A DNA stretch of 64,000 nt from Streptomyces sp. DSM 15324. GTDB taxonomy: Bacteria > Actinomycetota > Actinomycetes > Streptomycetales > Streptomycetaceae. The translations under genes were made by a program, and so were the position numbers. A model generated the notes under the pieces. The model saw only the letters and a list, made by a program, of their open reading frames with translations, had not been told where the DNA came from and searched no databases. Where the stretch lies: the NCBI RefSeq assembly GCF_001514285.1, contig NZ_KQ949023.1, positions 806,001 through 870,000 of the forward strand, written 5' to 3'. Below, piece by piece: positions 51,254 to 62,095 of this stretch (position 1 is the stretch's first letter; every line of letters starts with the position of its first letter).

Positions 51254-52873
51254 ATGACTAGTCAGACCACCATCGACGCGACGGGGTCGGGGGACAAGGC
51301 GTCAGCGGCCCCGTCGGACCCGCTCCCGGCCCGGGGGCTGCGCGGCCATCCGTGGTTCACCCTCATCACCGTCGCCGTCGGCGTCATGATGGTGGCCCTC
51401 GACGGCACCATCGTGGCCATCGCCAACCCGGCCATCCAGAAGGACCTGGGCGCCAGCTTCGCCGAGGTGCAGTGGATCACCAACGGCTACTTCCTCGCCC
51501 TCGCGGTCTGCCTGATCACCGCGGGCAAGCTCGGTGACCGGTTCGGCCACCGCCAGACCTTCCTGATAGGCGTCGTCGGCTTCGCCGCCGCCTCCGGCGC
51601 GATCGGCCTGTCCGACAGCATCGCGCTGGTGGTCACCTTCCGCGTGCTCCAGGGCCTCTTCGGCGCGCTGCTGATGCCGGCCGCGCTGGGCCTGCTGCGG
51701 GCGACCTTCCCGGCCGAGAGGCTCAACATGGCCATCGGCATCTGGGGCATGGTCATCGGCGCCTCCACCGCGGGCGGCCCGATCCTCGGCGGCGTCCTCG
51801 TCGAGCACGTCAGCTGGCAGTCGGTGTTCTTCATCAACGTGCCGGTCGGCCTGGTCGCCCTGGTCCTCGGCGTGCTGATCCTGCTCGACCACCGCGCCGA
51901 GAACGCGCCCCGCTCCTTCGACCTGCTCGGCATCGCGCTGCTGTCGGCCGCGATGTTCTGCCTGGTCTGGGCCCTGATCAAGGCCCCGACCTGGGGCTGG
52001 GGCGACGCCAAGACCTGGGCCTTCGTCATCGGCTCCGTCGTGCTGTTCGCCGCCTTCGCCCTGTGGGAGACGAAGGTGAAGGAGCCGCTGATCCCGCTGG
52101 CGCTGTTCCGGTCCGTCCCGCTGTCGGCGGGCGTGGTCCTGATGGTCCTCATGGCCATCGCCTTCATGGGCGGCCTGTTCTTCGTGACGTTCTACCTGCA
52201 GAACGTGCACGGCATGAAGCCCATCGACGCCGGTCTGCACCTCCTCCCGCTCACCGGCATGATGATCGTCGGCTCCCCGCTCGCGGGCGCGATGATCACC
52301 AAGCTGGGCCCGCGCATCCCGCTGGCCGGCGGCATGGCGGCCACCGCCATCGCCATGTACGGCATGTCCACCCTGGAGACGGACACCGGCAGTGCCGTCA
52401 TGTCCCTCTGGTTCGCCCTGCTGGGCCTCGGTCTCGCGCCGGTCATGGTCGGCGCCACCGAGGTCATCGTCGGCAACGCGCCCATGGAGCTGTCGGGCGT
52501 GGCGGGCGGCCTCCAGCAGGCGGCCATGCAGATCGGCGGCAGCCTCGGCACCGCCGTCCTGGGTGCCGTGATGGCGTCCAAGGTGGACGGTGACCTGCCG
52601 GGCAACTGGACCGCGGCGGGCCTGCCCGCACTCACCCCCGCCCAGCTCGACCAGGCCTCCGAGGCGGTCCAGGTCGGGGTGGCGCCGGTGACGCCGGAGA
52701 CGCCGGCCGAGGTCGCCGCGAAGATCACCGACGTGGCGCACGACACCTTCATCTCCGGCATGAGCCTGGCGTCCCTGGTGGCGGCCGGGGTCGCGGTCGT
52801 CGCCGTGTTCGTCGCCCTGCTCACCAAGCGCGGAGAGAACGCGGAGGCGGGCGCCGGGGTCGGCCACATCTGA
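51254..52873 (+). CDS. MFS drug efflux transporter, DHA2 (14-TMS) type
   Basis: 539 residues with 14 membrane segments. The DHA2 landmarks are MMVALDGTIVAIANPAIQKDL (motif D1), GYFLALAVCLITAGKLGDRFGHRQTF (motif A) and GIWGMVIGASTAGGPILGGVLVE (motif C, antiporter). Proton-driven export of drugs or an endogenous metabolite is expected. ATG 51254 is chosen because the divergent regulator's operator lies directly upstream. Controlled by the neighbouring TetR repressor. Confidence 0.94.
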   Translation: MTSQTTIDATGSGDKASAAPSDPLPARGLRGHPWFTLITVAVGVMMVALDGTIVAIANPAIQKDLGASFAEVQWITNGYFLALAVCLITAGKLGDRFGHRQTFLIGVVGFAAASGAIGLSDSIALVVTFRVLQGLFGALLMPAALGLLRATFPAERLNMAIGIWGMVIGASTAGGPILGGVLVEHVSWQSVFFINVPVGLVALVLGVLILLDHRAENAPRSFDLLGIALLSAAMFCLVWALIKAPTWGWGDAKTWAFVIGSVVLFAAFALWETKVKEPLIPLALFRSVPLSAGVVLMVLMAIAFMGGLFFVTFYLQNVHGMKPIDAGLHLLPLTGMMIVGSPLAGAMITKLGPRIPLAGGMAATAIAMYGMSTLETDTGSAVMSLWFALLGLGLAPVMVGATEVIVGNAPMELSGVAGGLQQAAMQIGGSLGTAVLGAVMASKVDGDLPGNWTAAGLPALTPAQLDQASEAVQVGVAPVTPETPAEVAAKITDVAHDTFISGMSLASLVAAGVAVVAVFVALLTKRGENAEAGAGVGHI

Positions 52874-53146
52874 GACCGGGCCGGACAGGGGAGATCCGAC
52901 GGCGGAGATCTGACGGAACTTCAACAAATTTCCCCTATCCGGGTGATGAGGCTAAAGGTGCCTCGCCTCCGGAACGCGCCACAGGTCACAGTTAGTCAAG
53001 CCCTCCGGATGGGAGGGCGGCAAGGGCCGCGACGCGCTGCCGGAGGGGGACGGCGCGCCGCGGCCCTGGTCCGCGTCCGGCGGGCATGAACCGCGAGCAG
53101 TGGGTACCCGGACATCGAAACATCCCCGGAAACCAGGGAGTTGACG

Positions 53147-53443
53147 ATGGCCGGCTTCGGACACGGCACGCGCAGGTACCCCCGCTCACCTGGCCGCACG
53201 AGGTCAGGGACCGGGCCGGATCGCGCGACGCTCGGGATCGTCGGCCTCGTCTGCGCGGTCGCCGGTTTCTTCACCCTGGGCATCGTCCTGGGGCCCGCGG
53301 CGATCGTGTGCGGCCGGCTGGCCATGGGCCGCGGGTGGTCGGGTTCCCGGCCGACCCCGGCCCTGGTCGCCGTCGTCCTGGGTGCGATCGACACCCTGCT
53401 GGCGATCATCTGGCTGGCCGGGGTGGCGACACCGGGGCTGTGA
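53147..53443 (+). CDS. small DUF4190-like membrane protein
   Basis: 98 residues, ATG 53147 with AGGGAG six bases before. Two membrane segments: TLGIVGLVCAVAGFFTLGIVLGPAAIVCG and ALVAVVLGAIDTLLAIIWLAG, with the basic loop between that DUF4190 proteins show. Function unknown. It stands alone after the pump gene. Confidence 0.75.
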   Translation: MAGFGHGTRRYPRSPGRTRSGTGPDRATLGIVGLVCAVAGFFTLGIVLGPAAIVCGRLAMGRGWSGSRPTPALVAVVLGAIDTLLAIIWLAGVATPGL

Positions 53444-53525
53444 CGCGGGAGCCCGTGGCAGGCCGCTCGCGCTCCTGCCCGCAGGTGCCGAGGGACTCGG
53501 CGTCCTCGACGCCGTGGCGGCGCAC

Positions 53526-54296
53526 TCACCCGCCCGTGACCGTGTCGCCCGTGAGGGCCTCGTGCTCCCGCGTTCCGTGCCGGAGTCCCGCCACCTCGGC
53601 GCGGAGCGCGCGGACCTCCTCCGTCAGCGCGAGGATCGCCGCCGTCTGGGCCCGCTCCTCCACGTCGTCCTTCTCGAAGCGCTCGATGAACCAGGCGGCG
53701 ATGTTGGCGGTCACCACACCGAGCAGCGCGATGCCGGACAGCATCAGCCCGACCGCGATGAGCCGGCCCATCCCGGTGGTCGGCGCGTGATCGCCGTACC
53801 CCACGGTCGTCATCGTGGTGAACGACCACCACAGGGCGTCACCCAGGGTGCGGATGTTCCCGTTCGGTGAGTCCCGTTCCACCGACAGCACGGCGAGCGA
53901 GCCGAACATCAGCAGCCCGACGACCACCCCCGCGACATACGTCGTCACCTGGATCTGCGTGGCCATCCGCGCCCGCCGCCCCAGCAGCAGAAGCGTGGAG
54001 ACGAGCCGCAGCAGCCGCAGCTCCGCGACGAGCGGGAGCACCACCGCGCACAGGTCCAGCCAGTGGGTGCGCACGAACGTCCGCCGGTCGGGCGTCAGCG
54101 CCAGCCGCACCAGGTAGTCCGTGGCGAACGCCCCCCACACCACCCACTCCACCACGGTGCAGCCGGACGTCACCGTGTGCCCGGCCGACGTGTCCACGAT
54201 CGGCACGGCGTAGGCGACCGCGAACACCAGGGCGAGAGCCAGCAGCGGCCGTTGGCTCAGCTCTTCCCAACGCTCCTGCGCCGTTCGTTCGTGCAT
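53526..54296 (-). CDS. voltage-gated-type potassium channel
   Basis: 256 residues. Six membrane segments with a short S4-like basic stretch (LRLLRLVSTLLLLGRRARMAT), the pore loop and selectivity filter WWSFTTMTTVGYGDHAP, and a C-terminal coiled coil (DVEERAQTAAILALTEEVRALRAEVAGL) for tetramer assembly. The filter is intact, so K+ conduction is expected. ATG 54296 is chosen from the amphipathic MHERTAQERWEEL start of the family. Confidence 0.92.
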   Translation of the reverse strand: MHERTAQERWEELSQRPLLALALVFAVAYAVPIVDTSAGHTVTSGCTVVEWVVWGAFATDYLVRLALTPDRRTFVRTHWLDLCAVVLPLVAELRLLRLVSTLLLLGRRARMATQIQVTTYVAGVVVGLLMFGSLAVLSVERDSPNGNIRTLGDALWWSFTTMTTVGYGDHAPTTGMGRLIAVGLMLSGIALLGVVTANIAAWFIERFEKDDVEERAQTAAILALTEEVRALRAEVAGLRHGTREHEALTGDTVTGG

Positions 54297-54320
54297 GCTC
54301 GCATCGTAAAGAAAGCGTAA

Positions 54321-54351
54321 GGGGTGGTGGAGCCATCGGCCCCACCACCCC
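54321..54351 (-). terminator. hairpin, 10-bp stem
   Basis: GGGGTGGTGG (54321-54330) pairs with CCACCACCCC (54342-54351), directly downstream of aceE on the minus strand and 25 bases before the channel gene start. Confidence 0.7.
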
Positions 54352-54367
54352 TCACGGGCGCCGCACG

Positions 54368-57115
54368 CTACGCGTCGCCCCCGGCAGCCCCCGGGTCCGC
54401 CGCAGCCACGTCGAGGAGCTGGTAGCGGTCGATGGCCTGCTTCAGCACCGACCGGTCGAGCTTGCCCTCCCGGGCCAGCTCGGTGAGCACGCCCACCACG
54501 ATCGACTGCGCGTCGATGTGGAAGAAGCGCCGCGCCGCACCCCGGGTGTCGGCGAAGCCGAAGCCGTCCGCGCCCAGCGACTGGTACGTGCCCGGCACCC
54601 AGCGCGCGATCTGGTCCGGCACCGCCCGCATCCAGTCCGAGACGGCCACGAACGGCCCCTCGGCCCCGGACAGCTTGCGCGTCACGTACGGCACCCGCTG
54701 CTCCTCCTCCGGGTGGAGCAGATTGTGCCGCTCGACCTCGACGGCCTCGCGCCGCAGCTCGTTCCAGGAGGTCGCGGACCAGACGTCCGCCTTGACGTTC
54801 CACTCCTCGGCGAGGATCTTCTGCGCCTCGACCGCCCACGGCACGGCCACACCCGAGGCGATGATCTGCGCCGGGACCGAGCCCGCCGTGCCCCGGCTCA
54901 TCCGGTGGATGCCCTTGAGGATGCCCTCGACGTCCACGTCCTCCGGCTCGGCCGGGTGCTGGATCGGCTCGTTGTAGACGGTGAGGTAGTAGAAGACGTC
55001 CTCGCCGTGCGGGTGCTCCGCCGAGCTGCCGTACATCCTCCGGAGCCCGTCCTGCACGATGTGCGCGATCTCGTACGAGTACGCCGGGTCGTACGCCACA
55101 CAGCCCGGGTTCGTCGAGGCGAGCAGCTGGGAGTGGCCGTCCGCGTGCTGGAGACCCTCACCGGTCAGGGTGGTGCGGCCGGCGGTCGCGCCCAGCACGA
55201 AACCGCGCGCCAGCTGGTCCGACATCTGCCAGAACTGGTCGCCGGTGCGCTGGAAACCGAACATCGAGTAGAAGACGTAGACCGGGATCAGCGGCTCGCC
55301 GTGCGTGGCGTACGACGAACCCGCCGCGATCAGCGAGGCCGTGCAGCCCGCCTCCGAGATGCCGTCGTGCAGCATCTGGCCGGTCGGCGACTCCTTGTAG
55401 GCGAGCAGCAGATCGCGGTCGACCGACTCGTACTGCTGGCCCAGCGGGTTGTAGATCTTCGCGCTCGGGAAGAACGAGTCCATGCCGAAGGTGCGGTACT
55501 CGTCGGGCGCGATCAGCACGAACCGCTTGCCGAGCTCCTTGTCCCGCATGAGGTCCTTGAGCAGTCGGACGAACGCCATGGTCGTCGCGATGGACTGCTG
55601 CCCGGACCCCTTCTTCACACTCGCGTACGTCTTGTCCGCGGGCAGCGGGAGCGGCTTGGAGCGCACCACCCGGGTGGGTACGTACCCGCCCAGCGACTGG
55701 CGCCGGTCGTGCATGTACTGGATCTCCTCCGAGTCGCGGCCCGGGTGGTAGTACGGCGGCAGGCCGGACTCCAGCTCCCTGTCGGAGATCGGCAGGTGCA
55801 GCCGGTCGCGGAAGCCCTTGAGGTCCGCCACCGTCAGCTTCTTCATCTGGTGCGTGGCGTTGCGGCCCTCGAAGTTCGGGCCCAGCGTCCAGCCCTTGAT
55901 CGTCTTGGCGAGGATCACCGTCGGCTGGCCGGTGTGCTCCACGGCCGCCTTGAACGCCGCGTAGATCTTCTTGTGGTCGTGGCCGCCGCGCCCCAGGTGC
56001 AGGATCTGGTCGTCGGTCATGCCCTGGACCATCGCCCGCAGCCGCTGGTCGTCGCCGAAGAAGTGGTCGCGGATGTACGCGCCGGACTCGGTGGCGTACG
56101 TCTGGAACTGGCCGTCCGGGGTCGTGTTCATCTTGTTGACGAGGATGCCGTCCCGGTCCTGCGCGAGCAGCGGGTCCCAGGTGCGGTCCCAGATCAGCTT
56201 GATCACGTTCCAGCCGGCGCCCCGGAAGACCGACTCCAGCTCCTGGATCACCTTGCCGTTGCCGCGCACCGGGCCGTCGAGCCGCTGGAGGTTGCAGTTG
56301 ACCACGAAGGTCAGGTTGTCCAGGCCCTCACGGGCGGCCAGGGAGAGCTGGCCGAGCGACTCCGGCTCGTCCATCTCGCCGTCGCCGAGGAAGGCCCAGA
56401 CCCGGGACTTCGAGGTGTCGGCGATCCCGCGCGCGTGGAGATAGCGGTTCATCCGGGCCTGGTAGATCGCGCCGATCGGGCCGAGGCCCATGGACACGGT
56501 CGGGAACTCCCAGAAGTCCGGCATGAGCCGCGGGTGCGGGTACGACGACAGGCCGTACGGTGCCTTGGACTTCTCCTGGCGGAACGCGTCCAGGTTCTGC
56601 TCGCTGAGCCGGTCGAGCAGGAACGCGCGCGCGTAGATGCCGGGGGAGGCGTGCCCCTGGAAGAAGACCTGGTCGCCGCCGTCGCCCTCGTCCTTGCCGC
56701 GGAAGAAGTGGTTGAAGCCGACGTCGTAGAGGGACGCGGAGGACGCGAAGGTGGCGATGTGACCGCCCACGCCGATGCCGGGCCGCTGGGCCCTGGACAC
56801 CATCACCGCCGCGTTCCAGCGGGTCGCGTTGAGGATCCGGCGCTCGATCTCCTCGTTGCCGGGGAAGAACGGCTCGGCCCTGGTGGGGATGGTGTTGACG
56901 TAGTCCGAGCTGCGCATCTCCGGCACGGCCACGCGCTTCTCGCGGGCGCGCTCGATCAGCCGCAGCATGAGATAGCGGGCCCGCTCCCGGCCGCGCTCGT
57001 CGATCGCGGCGTCGAGGGAGTCGAGCCACTCCTGGGTTTCCTCGGGATCGAAGTCAGGAACCTGACTCGGAAGGCCGCCAATGATGATCGGGTTGCGATC
57101 GGATCCGGAAGCCAC
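54368..57115 (-). CDS. aceE: pyruvate dehydrogenase E1 component, homodimeric type
   Basis: 915 residues, GTG 57115 with AAGGA upstream. Thiamine diphosphate fold [32 protein letters not shown] (GDG...N motif), His-rich [25 protein letters not shown], and the C-terminal transketolase domain [20 protein letters not shown]. It decarboxylates pyruvate and passes the acetyl to E2. Homodimeric AceE is the standard actinobacterial form. Expressed alone; E2 and E3 are elsewhere. Confidence 0.97.
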   Translation of the reverse strand: MASGSDRNPIIIGGLPSQVPDFDPEETQEWLDSLDAAIDERGRERARYLMLRLIERAREKRVAVPEMRSSDYVNTIPTRAEPFFPGNEEIERRILNATRWNAAVMVSRAQRPGIGVGGHIATFASSASLYDVGFNHFFRGKDEGDGGDQVFFQGHASPGIYARAFLLDRLSEQNLDAFRQEKSKAPYGLSSYPHPRLMPDFWEFPTVSMGLGPIGAIYQARMNRYLHARGIADTSKSRVWAFLGDGEMDEPESLGQLSLAAREGLDNLTFVVNCNLQRLDGPVRGNGKVIQELESVFRGAGWNVIKLIWDRTWDPLLAQDRDGILVNKMNTTPDGQFQTYATESGAYIRDHFFGDDQRLRAMVQGMTDDQILHLGRGGHDHKKIYAAFKAAVEHTGQPTVILAKTIKGWTLGPNFEGRNATHQMKKLTVADLKGFRDRLHLPISDRELESGLPPYYHPGRDSEEIQYMHDRRQSLGGYVPTRVVRSKPLPLPADKTYASVKKGSGQQSIATTMAFVRLLKDLMRDKELGKRFVLIAPDEYRTFGMDSFFPSAKIYNPLGQQYESVDRDLLLAYKESPTGQMLHDGISEAGCTASLIAAGSSYATHGEPLIPVYVFYSMFGFQRTGDQFWQMSDQLARGFVLGATAGRTTLTGEGLQHADGHSQLLASTNPGCVAYDPAYSYEIAHIVQDGLRRMYGSSAEHPHGEDVFYYLTVYNEPIQHPAEPEDVDVEGILKGIHRMSRGTAGSVPAQIIASGVAVPWAVEAQKILAEEWNVKADVWSATSWNELRREAVEVERHNLLHPEEEQRVPYVTRKLSGAEGPFVAVSDWMRAVPDQIARWVPGTYQSLGADGFGFADTRGAARRFFHIDAQSIVVGVLTELAREGKLDRSVLKQAIDRYQLLDVAAADPGAAGGDA

Positions 57116-57469
57116 GCTGTTCCTTACTCTCGCTGTTAATCTCGCTGGTTCTCCAGTATCTGCACCGCCCCCATCGTGTACCTCGGAAGTCCAAACGTCA
57201 TCTCTACCCCGGGGTAACCAGTGTCTGTTCGAGTCTCGTACCCTTGGATGGTTCTCAAATACGCAAACGGGGCAGATAGGTGTGGTGTACGTCACCATCC
57301 GTCCCGATCTCGTGCCTGGAGTTGCGTCGACACGGCCAGGATCGTCACCGTTTCGGCGGTCTGAACCGCCGGGTACTTGCGCGATCCGCCCCGCCCGTGT
57401 GGACTACGGCCAATGCTTCGCGCACGCGCGTGGCTGAGATATTCCCAAGACATGATCAGGAGGCAACCC
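57116..57469. other. 354-bp divergent gap between aceE and DUF3052 gene
   Basis: No gene seen. A small hairpin CGGCGGT/ACCGCCG is at 57354-57371. AGGAGG stands before GTG 57470. Somewhat AT-richer 57130-57300 is the probable aceE promoter zone, but no boxes could be assigned. Confidence 0.5.
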
Positions 57470-57907
57470 GTGAGCGCGACCGCGGACCACGCGGAGGAGC
57501 GGACCAACCCTGCCGTCAGGCTGGGTTTCCAGCCCGAGCAGGTGGTCCAGGAGATCGGCTACGACGACGACGTCGACCAGGAGCTCCGCGAGTCCATCGA
57601 AGACACCATCGGCAGCGAGCTGATGGATGAGGACTACGACGACGTGGCCGATGCCGTGGTGCTGTGGTTCCGCGACGAGGACGGCGACCTGACGGATGCG
57701 CTGGTGGACGCCACCACGTACATCGAAGAAGGCGGCTCGATCCTCCTCCTCACGCCGAAGACCGGCCGTGACGGCTACGTGGAGCCGAGCGACATCTCGG
57801 AAGCCGCGACGACGGCGGGCCTGTCCGCCTCCAAGAGCGTCAGCGTGGGCAAGGACTGGAGCGGCAGCCGGCTGGTGACGCCCAAGGCCGCGAAGTCCAA
57901 GAAGTAG
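57470..57907 (+). CDS. DUF3052 protein
   Basis: 145 residues, GTG 57470 after AGGAGG at seven bases. NPAVRLGFQPEQVVQEIGYDDDVDQELRESIEDTIGSELMDEDYDDVADAVVLWFRDEDGDLTDALVDA is the conserved acidic core; the end is TPKAAKSKK. DUF3052 proteins are actinobacterial and uncharacterised. A hairpin follows, so it is monocistronic, although the peroxiredoxin gene next to it is often found in the same place. Confidence 0.92.
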   Translation: MSATADHAEERTNPAVRLGFQPEQVVQEIGYDDDVDQELRESIEDTIGSELMDEDYDDVADAVVLWFRDEDGDLTDALVDATTYIEEGGSILLLTPKTGRDGYVEPSDISEAATTAGLSASKSVSVGKDWSGSRLVTPKAAKSKK

Positions 57908-57916
57908 TCCGTCCCC

Positions 57917-57948
57917 GGACGGGCCGAGCCGTCGGGCTCGGCCCGTCC
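57917..57948 (+). terminator. 14-bp hairpin with GTCG loop
   Basis: 57917-57930 pairs with 57935-57948, 10 bases after the DUF3052 stop. Confidence 0.85.
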
Positions 57949-58018
57949 GTCGAGCGCGGGCGGCGGCTGCGTAGGGTGGTCTCACCCAGACAGCCCCACC
58001 CGAAGGGACATCCACGCG

Positions 58019-58477
58019 ATGGCGATCCAGGTCGGCGACAAGGCCCCCGACTTCGAGCTCAAGGACAACCACGGCTCCACCGTGAAGCTCTCCGACTTCC
58101 GCGGTGAGAAGAACGTCGTCCTGCTCTTCTATCCGTTCGCGTTCACCGGCGTGTGCACCGGCGAGCTGTGCGAGGTGCGCGACAACCTGCCGAAGTTCGC
58201 CGACCGCGACACCCAGGTGCTCGCCGTCTCCAACGACTCCATCCACACCCTGCGGGTCTTCGCCGAGCAGGAGGGCCTGGAGTACCCGCTGCTCAGCGAC
58301 TTCTGGCCGCATGGCGAGGTCTCCCGCGCCTACGGCGTCTTCGCCGAGGACAAGGGCTGCGCGGTGCGCGGCACCTTCGTCATCGACAAGGAGGGCGTGG
58401 TCCGCTGGACCGTCGTCAACGCGCTGCCGGACGCCCGCGACCTCGGCGCGTACGTCCAGGCGCTCGACACCCTCTGA
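58019..58477 (+). CDS. AhpE-like one-/two-Cys peroxiredoxin
   Basis: 152 residues. Peroxidatic Cys46 in [18 protein letters not shown] with Thr43 (PxxxTxxC form), a second Cys51, and Arg in [21 protein letters not shown]. It matches actinobacterial AhpE, which reduces hydroperoxides with mycoredoxin. ATG 58019 follows AAGGGA. Confidence 0.93.
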   Translation: MAIQVGDKAPDFELKDNHGSTVKLSDFRGEKNVVLLFYPFAFTGVCTGELCEVRDNLPKFADRDTQVLAVSNDSIHTLRVFAEQEGLEYPLLSDFWPHGEVSRAYGVFAEDKGCAVRGTFVIDKEGVVRWTVVNALPDARDLGAYVQALDTL

Positions 58478-58598
58478 TTCGCCGGCTCCAGGGCATGCGT
58501 GGGCCGGGAACCCGTCACTAGGATCGACTCGTTGATCCGATAGATCCTTATCCACGCACGGTGGGGCGCCCTGCCCCCCGGACACCAATGGAGGACTC

Positions 58599-59174
58599 GT
58601 GGGAGTCAGCCTCAGCAAGGGCGGCAACGTATCGCTGACCAAGGAGGCCCCTGGCCTGACCGCGGTCATCGTCGGTCTGGGGTGGGACGTGCGCACCACG
58701 ACCGGCACCGACTTCGACCTGGACGCGAGCGCGCTGCTGCTGAACAACGCCGGCAAGGTCGCCAGCGACGCCAACTTCGTGTTCTTCAACAACCTCAAGA
58801 GCCCCGACGGCTCGGTCGAGCACACCGGTGACAACCTCACCGGTGAGGGCGAGGGCGACGACGAGGCGATCAAGGTCAACCTGGCCACGGTCCCGGCCGA
58901 CGTCGAGAAGATCGTCTTCCCGGTGTCGATCTACGACGCGGAGAACCGCCAGCAGTCCTTCGGCCAGGTGCGCAACGCGTTCATCCGCGTGGTGAACCAG
59001 GCCGGCGGCACCGAGATCGCCCGCTACGACCTGAGCGAGGACGCCTCGACGGAGACCGCCATGGTCTTCGGCGAGCTCTACCGCCACGGCGCGGAGTGGA
59101 AGTTCCGCGCCATCGGCCAGGGCTACGCCTCCGGCCTGCGCGGCATCGCGCAGGACTTCGGCGTCAACGTCTGA
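58599..59174 (+). CDS. TerD-family stress protein (first copy)
   Basis: 191 residues, GTG 58599 with GGAGG upstream. The TerD double calcium site is visible in [17 protein letters not shown] and [18 protein letters not shown], with [15 protein letters not shown] conserved. TerD proteins bind Ca2+ at the inner membrane and take part in tellurite, phage and stress resistance. In S. coelicolor calcium-dependent TerD affects development. First of a Ter cluster running to the window end. Confidence 0.95.
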   Translation: MGVSLSKGGNVSLTKEAPGLTAVIVGLGWDVRTTTGTDFDLDASALLLNNAGKVASDANFVFFNNLKSPDGSVEHTGDNLTGEGEGDDEAIKVNLATVPADVEKIVFPVSIYDAENRQQSFGQVRNAFIRVVNQAGGTEIARYDLSEDASTETAMVFGELYRHGAEWKFRAIGQGYASGLRGIAQDFGVNV

Positions 59175-59202
59175 GCCGCAGGGCGCCCGAAGGATTCACC
59201 CT

Positions 59203-59239
59203 CGTCCGGCGCCGCACCGTTTAGGGGCGGCGCCGGACG
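59203..59239. terminator. 13-bp hairpin between the two TerD genes
   Basis: 59203-59215 pairs with 59227-59239. It separates the first TerD from the second, which may have its own promoter. Confidence 0.7.
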
Positions 59240-59292
59240 CGCAGGACAACCGAAGAAGCACCACGTGGCAGTACCAGGGGAGGACCAGCAAT

Positions 59293-59868
59293 ATGGGCGT
59301 CACGCTCGCCAAAGGGGGCAACGTCTCCCTGTCCAAGGCCGCGCCGAACCTCACACAGGTGATGGTCGGGCTCGGCTGGGACGCGCGCTCCACCACCGGA
59401 GCCCCCTTCGACCTCGACGCCAGCGCGCTGCTGTGCAACAGCGGCCGGGTGCTCGGGGACGAGTGGTTCGTCTTCTACAACCAGCTCAAGAGCCCGGACG
59501 GCTCGGTCGAGCACACCGGTGACAACCTCACCGGTGAGGGTGAGGGCGACGACGAGTCGGTGCTGGTGGACCTCGCGAAGGTGCCCGCCCACTGCGACAA
59601 GATCGTCTTCCCGGTCTCCATCCACCTGGCCGACGAGCGCGGCCAGACCTTCGGCCAGGTGTCCAACGCCTTCATCCGCGTCGTCAACCAGGCCGACGGC
59701 CAGGAACTCGCGCGCTACGACCTCAGCGAGGACGCCTCCACCGAGACCGCGATGATCTTCGGCGAGCTCTACCGGTACGGGGGCGAGTGGAAGTTCCGGG
59801 CGGTCGGACAGGGGTATGCGTCAGGGCTGCGGGGCATCGCCCTGGACTTCGGGGTCAACGTCACATAA
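59293..59868 (+). CDS. TerD-family stress protein (second copy)
   Basis: 191 residues, same length as the first copy and closely similar ([65 protein letters not shown]). All Ca2+ ligands are kept. Substitutions cluster in loops, for example HCDK against DVEK, so this is an old tandem duplication with both copies under selection. Confidence 0.95.
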   Translation: MGVTLAKGGNVSLSKAAPNLTQVMVGLGWDARSTTGAPFDLDASALLCNSGRVLGDEWFVFYNQLKSPDGSVEHTGDNLTGEGEGDDESVLVDLAKVPAHCDKIVFPVSIHLADERGQTFGQVSNAFIRVVNQADGQELARYDLSEDASTETAMIFGELYRYGGEWKFRAVGQGYASGLRGIALDFGVNVT

Positions 59869-59996
59869 CGCGTTATGAGCAAAAGCCGGTCCCCCCTGGG
59901 CCACGAAGGGGACGGGACTAGACTTCGGCTTCAAAAGTTCGTAAAGAGCCGAGTACGGCGCGGGGGAGACCCGTACACACAGGGATTGGGTAGCCA

Positions 59997-61145
59997 GTGC
60001 TTCTGAAAACCTTCGGATGGTCGTTCGCGGTCACCGCGCTCGGTCTGGCCGCTGCGGTCTTCTACGGGGGGTGGGAGGCCCTCGGCATCGTGGCGATCCT
60101 CTCCGTCCTCGAGATCTCGTTGTCGTTCGACAACGCGGTGGTCAACGCCGGAATCCTGAAGAAGATGAACGCCTTCTGGCAGAAGATCTTCCTCACCGTC
60201 GGCGTCCTCATCGCGGTCTTCGGCATGCGGCTGGTCTTCCCCGTCGTGATCGTCGCGATCAGCGCCAAGATGGGCCCCATAGAGGCCGTCGACCTCGCGC
60301 TCAACAACAAGGACCGCTACCAGGAGCTCGTCACCGACGCGCATCCGTCGATCGCCGCCTTCGGTGGCATGTTCCTGCTGATGATCTTCCTCGACTTCAT
60401 CTTCGAGGACCGGGACATCCTGTGGCTGCGCTGGATCGAGCGCCCGCTCGCCAAGCTCGGCAAGGTCGACATGCTGTCGGTCTGCATCGCCCTGATCGTC
60501 CTGCTGATCACCTCCTTCACCTTCGCCACCCACGCCCACCAGCACGGCGGCGGACATGTCGACAAGGCCCAGACCGTCCTGATCTCCGGCATCGCCGGTC
60601 TGATCACCTACATGGTCGTCGGCGGTCTCTCCGGCTACTTCGAGGACAGACTCGAGGAAGACGAGGAACGCGAGCACGAGGAGGAGGAAGAGGCCGCGCG
60701 GAGCGGGAAGCCGAAGTCCGCGGTGCTGCTGGCCGGCCAGGCCGCGTTCTTCATGTTCCTCTACCTGGAAGTGCTGGACGCCTCCTTCTCCTTCGACGGC
60801 GTGATCGGCGCGTTCGCCATCACCAACGACATCGTGCTCATGGCCCTGGGCCTCGGCATCGGCGCCATGTACGTCCGTTCGCTCACGGTCTACCTGGTGC
60901 GCCAGGGCACCCTGGACGACTACGTCTACCTGGAGCACGGCGCCCACTACGCGATCGGCGCCCTGGCCGTGATCCTGATGGTCACCATCCAGTACGAGAT
61001 CAACGAGGTCATCACCGGTCTCGTCGGCGTCGTCCTGATCGCCTGGTCGTTCTGGTCCTCCGTCCGCCGCAACAAGGCACTGGAGGCGGCTGAGGGAAAA
61101 GCTGAGGGCTCGGACGAGAAGACCGAGGTCTCGTCCGGGGTCTAG
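59997..61145 (+). CDS. DUF475/TerC-superfamily integral membrane protein
   Basis: 382 residues, GTG 59997. Eight or nine membrane segments. SLSFDNAVVNAGILKKM and ASFSFDGVIGAFAITNDIVLM are the paired acidic (Asp) motifs of the TerC/DUF475 fold, probably metal-binding in the membrane. A charged cytoplasmic loop (EDRLEEDEEREHEEEEEAARSGKPK) divides the two halves, and a His cluster HAHQHGGGH may bind metal. TerC proteins work with TerD as the membrane part of the stress complex, possibly in metal loading of exoenzymes. Confidence 0.92.
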   Translation: MLLKTFGWSFAVTALGLAAAVFYGGWEALGIVAILSVLEISLSFDNAVVNAGILKKMNAFWQKIFLTVGVLIAVFGMRLVFPVVIVAISAKMGPIEAVDLALNNKDRYQELVTDAHPSIAAFGGMFLLMIFLDFIFEDRDILWLRWIERPLAKLGKVDMLSVCIALIVLLITSFTFATHAHQHGGGHVDKAQTVLISGIAGLITYMVVGGLSGYFEDRLEEDEEREHEEEEEAARSGKPKSAVLLAGQAAFFMFLYLEVLDASFSFDGVIGAFAITNDIVLMALGLGIGAMYVRSLTVYLVRQGTLDDYVYLEHGAHYAIGALAVILMVTIQYEINEVITGLVGVVLIAWSFWSSVRRNKALEAAEGKAEGSDEKTEVSSGV

Positions 61146-61289
61146 GCGTGGTCCAGGCGGCACCCTGGGTGGAGCCCGGCCGTGTGAACCGGGGTGCGCC
61201 GAGGAACGCTCTTTGCGGGGCGGTCGGTGAGGACGCTGTCCTCCACGGCCGCCCCGCCGGTATGTCGTGCGAGAAACGTGGGGGCGGGA

Positions 61290-62027
61290 ATGGGCTTCTT
61301 CGACGGGCTTCTGGGCAGCCGTACGGCCGAGTTCGACTCGGGCAGCGCGGCGACCAACGCGATCGAACTGACCAAGCGGCATCACTATGTCTCCCTGACC
61401 AAACAGGGTGCGGCCACGGGGAACCTGCGGGTCAACCTGACCTGGCGGATGCGGACGTCCGACATCGGCGGGCCACAGCGGGAGAGTCTGCTGCGGCACC
61501 CCTTCAGGGCGCTCAAACCGCCGGAGGTCATCGGGCACAGCCAGAGCATGGTCAACGTCGACCTCGACCTCGGCTGTCTGTACGAGCTGTCCGACGGCAC
61601 GAAAGGGGTCGTACAGCCGCTGGGCGGCCTGCTGGGCGACGTCAACGCACCGCCGTACGTGAAGCTCAGCGGGGACGACCGGTTCGGGTCGGCGTCGGGG
61701 GAGACGATGTACGTCAACCTCGACCACCGGGACGCCATCAAGCGGCTGCTGGTGTTCGTGTACATCTACGACCAGACGCCGGCCTTCGACCGGACGCACG
61801 CGATGGTGACGCTGTACCCCAGCAACGGGCCGCGGATCGAGATAGGCCTGGACGAGCGGCATCCCCAGGCCCGGTCGTGCGCCGTGGTGATGATCGAGAA
61901 CGTGAAGGGGGAGCTGGTCGTGCGCCGGGAGGTGCGGTTCGTGTACGGGTTCCAGGCGGAGCTCGACCGGTTGTACGGGTGGGGGCTGCAGTGGGGGCGG
62001 GGGTACAAGACGAAGGTGGAGAAGTAG
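61290..62027 (+). CDS. TerA-like tellurium-resistance/stress protein
   Basis: 245 residues, ATG 61290. It begins MGFFDGLLGSRTAEFDSGSAATNAIELTKRHHYVSLTKQG and has the TerD-related fold: MVNVDLDLGCLYELSDGTKGVVQPLG, PPYVKLSGDDRFG, INL-type YVNLDHRDAIKRLLVFVYIYDQTPAFDRTHAMVTLYP, and the end QAELDRLYGWGLQWGRGYKTKVEK. The DLDLGCLYEL block replaces the TerD calcium site, as in TerA. Follows the DUF475 gene by 145 bp. Confidence 0.85.
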   Translation: MGFFDGLLGSRTAEFDSGSAATNAIELTKRHHYVSLTKQGAATGNLRVNLTWRMRTSDIGGPQRESLLRHPFRALKPPEVIGHSQSMVNVDLDLGCLYELSDGTKGVVQPLGGLLGDVNAPPYVKLSGDDRFGSASGETMYVNLDHRDAIKRLLVFVYIYDQTPAFDRTHAMVTLYPSNGPRIEIGLDERHPQARSCAVVMIENVKGELVVRREVRFVYGFQAELDRLYGWGLQWGRGYKTKVEK

Positions 62028-62095
62028 GGCGGGGCGCCGGGCACCCCGCTTTTCCGTGGTGTCCTCCCGTCACCGCCTCCCGCCGGCGCCTCCCG

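Noticed and set aside
53867..57139. Very long open frame opposite aceE (over 1000 codons)
   Set aside because: Mirror of codon bias in high-GC DNA; the minus strand encodes an intact AceE with all motifs.
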